5,119 nt of DNA from JASFTV01 sp050050615 (GTDB lineage: Bacteria > Desulfobacterota > DSM-4660 > Desulfatiglandales > HGW-15), in assembly GCA_050050615.1 (NCBI GenBank), contig JASFTV010000272.1, forward strand, positions 1 through 5,119. The letters are read 5' to 3'. Below are positions 1 through 3,754 of the stretch, in pieces; the first letter of the stretch is position 1; every line of letters begins with the position of its first letter. A program made the position numbers and the translations under genes. Below the pieces are notes generated by a model, which ran no database searches, was not told the origin of the DNA, and saw nothing but the letters and a program-made list of their open reading frames with translations.

Positions 1-21
1 ACTGGCAAATCCTATCTCTAC

Positions 22-82
22 TGTGTAAATCAATACCATCAAATGGGAAAATCTCTGCCACTTTATCGAAAAAGTTTACACA
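22..82. repeat. 61-bp element with TGTGTAAA/TTTACACA terminal inverted repeats (copy A)
   Basis: The element begins TGTGTAAA (22-29) and ends with its exact reverse complement TTTACACA (75-82). A second element of exactly the same length, with the same 5' terminus and the same orientation, lies at 3383-3443. By hand alignment without gaps the two agree at 43 of 61 positions, including an internal CCACTTT box (58-64 here). The TGTGTAAA and CCACTTT boxes resemble the multiply repeated termini of IS21-family insertion sequences, so this may be a solo transposon end or a miniature element. That assignment is from memory of the family and is not proven. No transposase is encoded nearby. Confidence 0.55.
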
Positions 83-84
83 GG

Positions 85-133
85 GGGAATTTTTACCCAA
101 AACTGGTACGGGAGGAAATGGGTAAAAAGAATT
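85..133. repeat. 49-bp direct repeat, copy 1, with internal dyad
   Basis: This sequence recurs at 374-422 with a single difference (T at 91, C at 380), so 48 of 49 bases are identical at an offset of 289 bp. Inside the unit, TTTTACCCA (91-99) is the reverse complement of TGGGTAAAA (119-127), giving a 9-bp stem around a 19-nt loop in this copy. The near identity points to a recent duplication or to homogenisation between copies. The unit is not recognised as a named element. Confidence 0.8.
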
Positions 134-176
134 GGGCGATTGTGGAATTGAGGGATTGGAGGATGTGTCACAACTG

Positions 177-294
177 GTCATCCCGGCCAAGTCCCGCGAA
201 GCAGGACGCGAGCCGGGATCCAGGTCAACTGATATTGCTACGTTTTACTGGATTCCGGATCTCGCCCACCGGTGGTGAGCTCGTCCGGAATGAC
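177..294. repeat. REP-like double-hairpin palindrome (GTCAT...ATGAC type)
   Basis: The outer ends GTCATCCCGG (177-186) and CCGGAATGAC (285-294) pair with one mismatch. Each half also folds by itself. On the left, ATCCCGGC (180-187) pairs with GCCGGGAT (212-219), with a smaller GTCC/GGAC stem inside (191-194 and 204-207). On the right, ATTCCGGA (252-259) pairs with TCCGGAAT (284-291), enclosing a stem centred on CCACC/GGTGG at 270/271. Such interspersed palindromes are common in intergenic DNA of proteobacteria, where they may be moved by REP-type Y1 transposases. No such transposase is visible here. Confidence 0.75.
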
Positions 295-302
295 GGTTGC
301 AC

Positions 303-382
303 GGGATTGGGAAATTGGGAGATTGAGGAATTGAGGAATTGAGGAATTCAGGGATCCAGGAATTGGGGACTTAGGGAATCTT
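303..382. repeat. Degenerate array of ten 8-bp units (GGAATTGR-like)
   Basis: Read in steps of eight from 303, the DNA falls into ten related units: GGGATTGG, GAAATTGG, GAGATTGA, GGAATTGA twice, GGAATTCA, GGGATCCA, GGAATTGG, GGACTTAG and GGAATCTT. The central units are near-identical and the outer ones decay. Similar octamers occur just outside (143-166 and about 424-439). A period of eight is not a multiple of three, so this is not a protein repeat. The last units run into the second 49-bp repeat, which starts at 374. Replication slippage is the simplest origin. Confidence 0.7.
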
Positions 383-422
383 TACCCAAAACTGGTACGG
401 GAGGAAATGGGTAAAAAGAATT
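374..422. repeat. 49-bp direct repeat, copy 2, with internal dyad
   Basis: This is the partner of the copy at 85-133, identical at 48 of 49 positions. The internal inverted repeat is conserved (TTTACCCA at 381-388, TGGGTAAA at 408-415), although the C at 380 removes the outermost pair present in copy 1. The two copies bracket the double-hairpin palindrome and most of the octamer array. Confidence 0.8.
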
Positions 423-459
423 TGGGGGGATTGGAGGATTGGGTCGGTAACGTTCAAGA

Positions 460-488
460 TTGACACGCAATCGGTGTTTCCATATACT
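460..488 (+). promoter_or_regulatory. Near-consensus sigma-70 promoter for the OmpA-like/ATPase operon
   Basis: A perfect -35 hexamer TTGACA (460-465) is followed after exactly 17 bp by TATACT (483-488), which matches the TATAAT consensus at five of six positions. It reads toward the gene starting at 593, with a predicted transcription start near 495 and so a 5' leader of about 98 nt. The match suggests a strong constitutive housekeeping promoter. No operator was recognised around it. Confidence 0.7.
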
Positions 489-533
489 CCAAATGCTCCA
501 ACCTGACCAGCCCGATATCACCAGACATTGGAC

Positions 534-553
534 AGGCATTTTTCTGCCTTTTT
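534..553 (+). terminator. Weak hairpin plus T-run in the leader of the OmpA-like gene
   Basis: AGGCA (534-538) can pair with TGCCT (545-549) around a six-base loop, and the stem runs into five Ts (549-553). It lies downstream of the predicted transcription start and 39 nt before the ATG. If real, it would act as an attenuator rather than a true end of transcription. The stem is only 5 bp and may be chance. Confidence 0.25.
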
Positions 554-592
554 AGCGAACAAAGTCCATGAGGAATCTGAAAGGAAAACCTC

Positions 593-1606
593 ATGAATCT
601 ATCTAGAATAGGTGTCAGCCTGATCTACGCCATTTCACTGGTTTTCTTCTCCGCTTCAGGCTACATCACCTTCAAAGCCTACACCTTTTCTCCTTCTGCT
701 CCGCAGCCGGGAGCGATTGATCCTGTCAGACAGAAGATAGATGAAACCGCTCATGATAGAAACAACGCTCCCATATCCTGGCGAGACAAAGACGGGCATC
801 AAGAAAAAGTCACCGGTCTTTGGAAGCGAATCGGTGACCTTGAAAAGGATCTCATGAAAATCGACACGAGCTTTGGCCAAGAGATGCAGTCCCAGCTTGC
901 AGCGCTGGAAAACTCCCTGATGACTCTCTCAGAGGAAAGAGACACCTACCAGGCGCAGCTCACGGCTATTGAAAAACAAATCAACGAATTGGAGGATCGC
1001 CTGGGCCAAGAAGGTCAAGCGTCGAAAGAACAAGGTAAGCACGCCGCACACAGAAAATCTGACGAAGCGCTTTCTCAAAAGGAAGATTCGGAACCGAAGC
1101 CAGAAGACCCGCCCAAGCAGATCTCCCGGGCAGAGGAGGAGCAGGTCATCGTTCTGGAAGAAATGGAGCACATCACCCATAGACTCCGGGGCGAAGGGTC
1201 TGCCGATTCAGTCAGGCCGTCAGATGAAGGTCAAGGAACGCTGTTGGTCATAACCCTGGGATCAGGCCTTTTCCGCTCCGGCCAGGTGCGTGCCTCCACC
1301 GGGCTCGAGCAGGCGATCAGGGATGCGGTCCATCAAATTGAAGATTACCCTGAGGCTCTTATCAGCGTGGAGGGGCACACAGACAATGTGCCGCTTCGGC
1401 CTTCGCCGAACCGGGGTTTTTCTGACAACATGGGACTCTCCTTCTGGCGCGCGACAATCGTAGCCACGAAACTGGCTGAGATCGGCGTGGATGCCAAGAG
1501 GATAAAGGTCGTGGGCTATGGTGAAACCCGGCCACTCGCCTCCAATGACAACAAATCCGGACGAGCGAAAAACCGCCGCGTCGAGATCAGGGTCTTGACA
1601 CCCTGA
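593..1606 (+). CDS. Membrane-anchored coiled-coil protein with C-terminal OmpA/MotB-like peptidoglycan-binding domain
   Basis: A 337-residue envelope protein. Residues 7-28 form one hydrophobic segment after a short basic N-terminus and look like an uncleaved inner-membrane anchor. Residues about 75-140 are heptad-rich and probably coiled coil, and about 141-200 are charged and low in complexity. Residues about 216-335 are an OmpA-family domain, with the EGHTDN motif at 260-265, SDN..LS..RA at 277-287 (D278 and R286 fit the positions that bind diaminopimelate in this family), GYGETRP at 308-314 and GRAKNRRVEI at 323-332. The predicted role is to tie the inner membrane to peptidoglycan. The ATG is preceded by AAGGA (581-585) with a 7-nt gap. 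The ATPase gene follows 35 nt downstream, apparently in one operon driven from 460-488. MotB-like stator function is less likely because no motA is adjacent. Domain call firm, physiological role inferred. Confidence 0.9.
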   Translation: MNLSRIGVSLIYAISLVFFSASGYITFKAYTFSPSAPQPGAIDPVRQKIDETAHDRNNAPISWRDKDGHQEKVTGLWKRIGDLEKDLMKIDTSFGQEMQSQLAALENSLMTLSEERDTYQAQLTAIEKQINELEDRLGQEGQASKEQGKHAAHRKSDEALSQKEDSEPKPEDPPKQISRAEEEQVIVLEEMEHITHRLRGEGSADSVRPSDEGQGTLLVITLGSGLFRSGQVRASTGLEQAIRDAVHQIEDYPEALISVEGHTDNVPLRPSPNRGFSDNMGLSFWRATIVATKLAEIGVDAKRIKVVGYGETRPLASNDNKSGRAKNRRVEIRVLTP

Positions 1607-1641
1607 AACGCTTCCCACAACAGAAAAGGGAGACCAATTTT

Positions 1642-2751
1642 ATGTACGAAGCGCATTTCAAGTTTAACAGCTTGCCCTTTGAAAATGCTCCTGACCCGGT
1701 TTTTTTCTTCGATGAGGGACAGTACAATCAAATTCTCCGCATTCTGACGGACTGCGTCACAGCCGGTCGGGGGTTAATGGTCATCGCAGGGCCCATAGGC
1801 TCGGGCAAGACCACCATCAGCCATAAGCTGATGAGCAAACTGCTTGATAATATCAGGCTCGTCTGGCTTGCCGAACCGCCGGGCTCGGTGGATGATCTCG
1901 TCACGTTCATTGCCGGGGAGATAGGCATTGATACGACGGGCAAGTCGCGCCTGTTCTTACTCCGCGATATGCGAGAGAAGCTTCTCGCACTTCAATCCGA
2001 AGGTAGCCGGTGCCTGCTGATCATCGACGAATCTCACCTCATGACCAAAGAAATGCTCGAAGGCGTTCGCATCCTGACGAACCTGGAGCAGGGCGCCTTC
2101 AAGCTCCTGCAAATTGTATTGCTCGGCCAAATGGAGTTGGTGAACACCCTGAACCGTGAGGATATGAAGGCGGTGAAGCAGCGCATCGCCAGCTTCAAGA
2201 TCCTTAACCAGATGGATTTCGAAAAAACCCGTGAATATGTTCTCCATCGTCTCAGCGTTGCAGGGGGTGCGCCCTCCGTTTTCAGCGATCGCGCCCTGGA
2301 AATGATCTCGCTCTTCTCAGGTGGAATGCCCCGGATCATCAACTCCTTCTGCCACCACTCGCTACGCATTGCCTACGATTTTGGAAGACGTTCGGTTGAG
2401 CCGGAGGACGTTCACAAGGCTGCTGAAGAGCTCGGCTTGAGCAAAGAAACCTTTCACTACATGCTCAAGCTTCGCCAAGAACAGCAACCGTCTCGGCCCG
2501 CTCTTGAGTCCTCGCCCGCGAAATGGGCGGAGCAGAATGAAGCGGTCGGTTCCGCACGGATCAGGGGAGAGAACAACCCATTGGGCGAAATAGTCTATGA
2601 GAAAACCGCGCTGGGGGAGGGCGTTCCACAAAAGAAACACATGGACCGGCCAGGCCGGAGGAGCTTTTTCATTTCCCTGCTTGTCCTCTCCCTGTCCATT
2701 CTCTGCCTCATTGCGAGCTTGTGGTACTACAGATTCAAGACGGGTTTCTGA
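1642..2751 (+). CDS. ExeA/GspA-like AAA+ ATPase with C-terminal membrane helix
   Basis: A 369-residue AAA+ ATPase. The N-terminus MYEAHF....LPFENAPDP is typical of the ExeA/GspA family, including the ATPases of exosortase/PEP-CTERM and polysaccharide loci. Walker A is GPIGSGKT (50-57; K56, T57) and Walker B is CLLIIDESH (124-132; D129, E130). R181 in KQRIASF is a likely arginine finger, and GGMPRIIN (227-234) carries the sensor-2 arginine R231. A linker of about 70 residues leads to one hydrophobic helix (342-363), after which the protein ends in six residues. Classical ExeA/GspA continues into a periplasmic peptidoglycan-binding domain, which is absent here. The preceding gene encodes an OmpA-type peptidoglycan binder, so the pair may be a split version of that design. 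ExeA-type proteins remodel or bind peptidoglycan so that a secretin can assemble. AGGGAG (1627-1632) lies 9 nt before the ATG. Family call firm; the substrate is unknown. Confidence 0.9.
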   Translation: MYEAHFKFNSLPFENAPDPVFFFDEGQYNQILRILTDCVTAGRGLMVIAGPIGSGKTTISHKLMSKLLDNIRLVWLAEPPGSVDDLVTFIAGEIGIDTTGKSRLFLLRDMREKLLALQSEGSRCLLIIDESHLMTKEMLEGVRILTNLEQGAFKLLQIVLLGQMELVNTLNREDMKAVKQRIASFKILNQMDFEKTREYVLHRLSVAGGAPSVFSDRALEMISLFSGGMPRIINSFCHHSLRIAYDFGRRSVEPEDVHKAAEELGLSKETFHYMLKLRQEQQPSRPALESSPAKWAEQNEAVGSARIRGENNPLGEIVYEKTALGEGVPQKKHMDRPGRRSFFISLLVLSLSILCLIASLWYYRFKTGF

Positions 2752-2824
2752 ATCGGCTGCGAACTGGCTTGCTTGAACCCTATTTGTCAGGATTACCTTA
2801 GTACTTAGTTGCGTAGATAACAGC

Positions 2825-2956
2825 GTCATTTCGAAGCAACGAAGTGATTGAGAAGTCTCTGATACCACTAAAGAAGATTTCTCCCGGAGTTTACCCCTTC
2901 GGCAGTCTCCCTTCGGTGAACCCAGGGCCAGAGGCACTCGAAGGGGTCGAAATGAC
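2825..2956. repeat. Second GTCAT...ATGAC palindromic repeat
   Basis: The ends GTCATTTCGA (2825-2834) and TCGAAATGAC (2947-2956) are exact reverse complements. Inside, GAGAAGTCT (2850-2858) pairs with AGATTTCTC (2875-2883) with one G-T mismatch, and ACCCCTTCG (2893-2901) pairs perfectly with CGAAGGGGT (2939-2947). It therefore folds as two neighbouring hairpins joined at the base, the same plan as the repeat at 177-294, although the internal sequences differ. It begins 73 nt after the ATPase stop and could affect 3' stability of that transcript. Confidence 0.75.
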
Positions 2957-3007
2957 ATAATGCGACTTCCGCAACTGAGTAGAGGATTTCGTAAATACTT
3001 GCACGTA

Positions 3008-3304
3008 TTCACCACAGAGACACCGAGGACACAGAGAAATTCAAATCTTTCATTTGCCGGGAGATCCGCCGTCGCTAAAGCTATGGCGGGACAAGTACCG
3101 GCAAATGAAAGGTGTGTCTCTGCCTAGCGCGACAGATATTGAATGAAAACATTGGACAACTGGGGTCCATTATACAGCAAATGGACCGTGGGACGAGATG
3201 GAGCACTCTCCGCCGAAGGCGGATGAGCAACTTGCCCATTCGCGGTATCTCCCGCGAATGGGCAAAAACTCTACTCTCGGTGTACTCTGTGGCTCTGTGG
3301 TGAA
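3008..3304. repeat. 297-bp element with 12-bp terminal inverted repeats and internal hairpin array
   Basis: TTCACCACAGAG (3008-3019) is matched exactly by CTCTGTGGTGAA (3293-3304), and pairing resumes further in (ACACCGAG at 3020-3027 with CTCGGTGT at 3276-3283) after a 9-bp insertion on the right. Inside are separate stems. CTTTCATTTGCCGG (3047-3060) pairs with 3098-3111, perfect over 14 bp. GGTCCAT (3164-3170) pairs with ATGGACC (3181-3187). TCCGCC (3209-3214) pairs with GGCGGA (3218-3223). TTGCCCATTCGCGG (3232-3245) pairs with 3252-3265, perfect over 14 bp around a 6-nt loop. No transposase gene fits inside. It looks like a non-autonomous miniature element or a nest of such elements. Confidence 0.75.
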
Positions 3305-3328
3305 CGAAGGTTTGTGAACATAATTGTG

Positions 3329-3362
3329 AAAAGTGGTACTAAGTATTAGTAGTATCACTTTT
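3329..3362. repeat. Imperfect hairpin beside the 61-bp element
   Basis: AAAAGTGGTACT (3329-3340) pairs with AGTATCACTTTT (3351-3362) at 11 of 12 positions around a 10-nt loop. The AAAAGTGG box is also the reverse complement of the CCACTTTT box in the neighbouring 61-bp element (3419-3426), so both may belong to one degenerate transposon end with repeated protein-binding boxes. It could also act as a weak terminator in either direction. Confidence 0.5.
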
Positions 3363-3382
3363 TGAGAAAAGCTTGTTTCTTG

Positions 3383-3443
3383 TGTGTAAAATAATGCCAC
3401 TAAGTGTAAAATCTTTTTCCACTTTTTGGCAAAAAATTACACA
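3383..3443. repeat. 61-bp element with TGTGTAAA/TTACACA terminal inverted repeats (copy B)
   Basis: This copy matches the element at 22-82 in length, orientation, termini and internal CCACTTT box, with 43 of 61 bases identical by hand alignment. Here the inverted ends extend outward by one base (GTGTGTAA at 3382-3389 with TTACACAC at 3437-3444). An internal GTGTAAAAT repeats the terminal motif, as expected of transposon ends with several transposase-binding boxes. The two copies stand in direct orientation on either side of the operon, roughly 3.3 kb apart. Confidence 0.55.
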
Positions 3444-3482
3444 CCCCTATTGCCCTGGCTGTTGGGTCTTAAGTCCTAAAGC

Positions 3483-3498
3483 TTTAATATATATTAAA
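3483..3498. repeat. Perfect 16-bp AT-only palindrome
   Basis: TTTAATAT followed directly by ATATTAAA forms a perfect 16-bp palindrome with no G or C. It opens a segment (3481-3570) with about 29 percent G+C by count, well below the flanking genes. It could be a binding site for a dimeric regulator or nucleoid protein, or an easily melted segment. No specific factor is recognised. Confidence 0.5.
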
Positions 3499-3524
3499 AA
3501 TTTCATTCGTAATTTAGGTGAGGA

Positions 3525-3570
3525 TTTTTGCACGCTTTTTGCAAGTGATATTTCTATTGTTTTAGCACGC
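3525..3570 (+). promoter_or_regulatory. Three direct TTTTWGCAMGY repeats upstream of the sugar transferase
   Basis: Similar 11-mers start at 3525 (TTTTTGCACGC), 3536 (TTTTTGCAAGT) and 3560 (TTTTAGCACGC). The first two are exactly 11 bp apart, about one helical turn, and the third is 24 bp further on. Iterated direct boxes on one face of the helix suggest binding sites for a regulator. They lie 185-230 bp before the start codon of the sugar transferase. The regulator is unknown and the low-complexity background makes chance possible. Confidence 0.35.
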
Positions 3571-3574
3571 CTTT

Positions 3575-3590
3575 TCCCTGGATCCAGGGA
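3575..3590. repeat. Perfect 16-bp palindrome TCCCTGGATCCAGGGA
   Basis: The sequence equals its own reverse complement over 16 bp, centred on a GGATCC core. It follows the AT-rich segment and the direct repeats. The related words GGGATCCAG occur in the repeats at 215-223 and 351-359, so this could be the remnant of a REP-like element rather than an operator. Confidence 0.5.
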
Positions 3591-3754
3591 TTCCTTCACA
3601 AGCTTTAACTTTCCCTAATCCAAAGCCCGATCTCACAAGGGTTCTTGGAGTTCCCTAACAATTAGAGTAACGCGCCTGGTGCGGGATAAACAAGTGTCGT
3701 GCTGACCTCGTCCGGACTCAAAGGACGTCCTCTACGGAGTAAAGCTGGAATTCG

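Larger units (their letters stand above)
1..592. other. Non-coding, repeat-dense region upstream of the OmpA-like gene
   Basis: No credible gene is present. Open frames here run through inverted and tandem repeats and have compositions that look like translated repeats. From left to right the stretch holds a 61-bp element with terminal inverted repeats, the first copy of a 49-bp direct repeat, a double-hairpin palindrome, an octamer array, the second 49-bp copy, a sigma-70-type promoter and a leader of roughly 100 nt. Each is listed separately. The upstream gene, if any, lies outside the window. Confidence 0.75.
2752..3754. other. 1-kb intergenic region made largely of palindromic repeats
   Basis: No credible gene was found on either strand. 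The reverse-strand open frame reaching 3015 crosses the GTCAT...ATGAC palindrome and runs antisense into the ATPase gene. Forward open frames run through hairpins and the 61-bp element. The stretch holds a GTCAT...ATGAC repeat, a 297-bp inverted-repeat element, a hairpin, the second 61-bp element, an AT-rich segment with palindromes and direct repeats, and about 160 bp of leader before the sugar transferase. No clear terminator follows the ATPase stop at 2751, and no convincing sigma-70 promoter was found for the downstream gene. Just ahead of that gene, GTCCGGAC (3710-3717) and GGACGTCC (3723-3730) are two small palindromes of unknown meaning. Confidence 0.7.

Noticed and set aside
43..342. 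99-residue forward open frame at the left edge
   Set aside because: It starts inside the 61-bp inverted-repeat element and translates the 49-bp repeat, the double-hairpin palindrome and the octamer array; the coding appearance comes from the repeats.
303..382. Possible CRISPR array
   Set aside because: The period is 8 bp with no spacers of unique sequence, so it is a simple tandem repeat.
593..1606. Reading the OmpA-like protein as a flagellar MotB
   Set aside because: The domain layout is similar, but no motA is adjacent, the coiled-coil region is long, and the partner gene is an ExeA-type ATPase.
2752..2810. Readthrough of the ATPase stop into a lost periplasmic domain
   Set aside because: The in-frame sequence after the TGA reaches another stop after 18 codons and shows no peptidoglycan-binding motif, so there is no sign of a recent truncation.
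2362..3015. 217-residue reverse-strand open frame
   Set aside because: It runs antisense into the clear ATPase gene and across the GTCAT...ATGAC palindrome, shows no recognisable domain and lacks a coherent protein composition.
3112..3400. Small open frames on both strands within the 297-bp element
   Set aside because: They read through the perfect internal stems and terminal repeats, which explain the absence of stops.
3373..3618. 81-residue forward open frame
   Set aside because: It spans the second 61-bp element and the AT-rich block with palindromes, has no good ribosome-binding site and no family resemblance.
3591..3754. Possible riboswitch or JUMPstart/ops element before the sugar transferase
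   Set aside because: I looked for a cyclic-di-GMP riboswitch core and a GGCGGTAG ops core; neither is present. Only two small 8-bp palindromes are visible.
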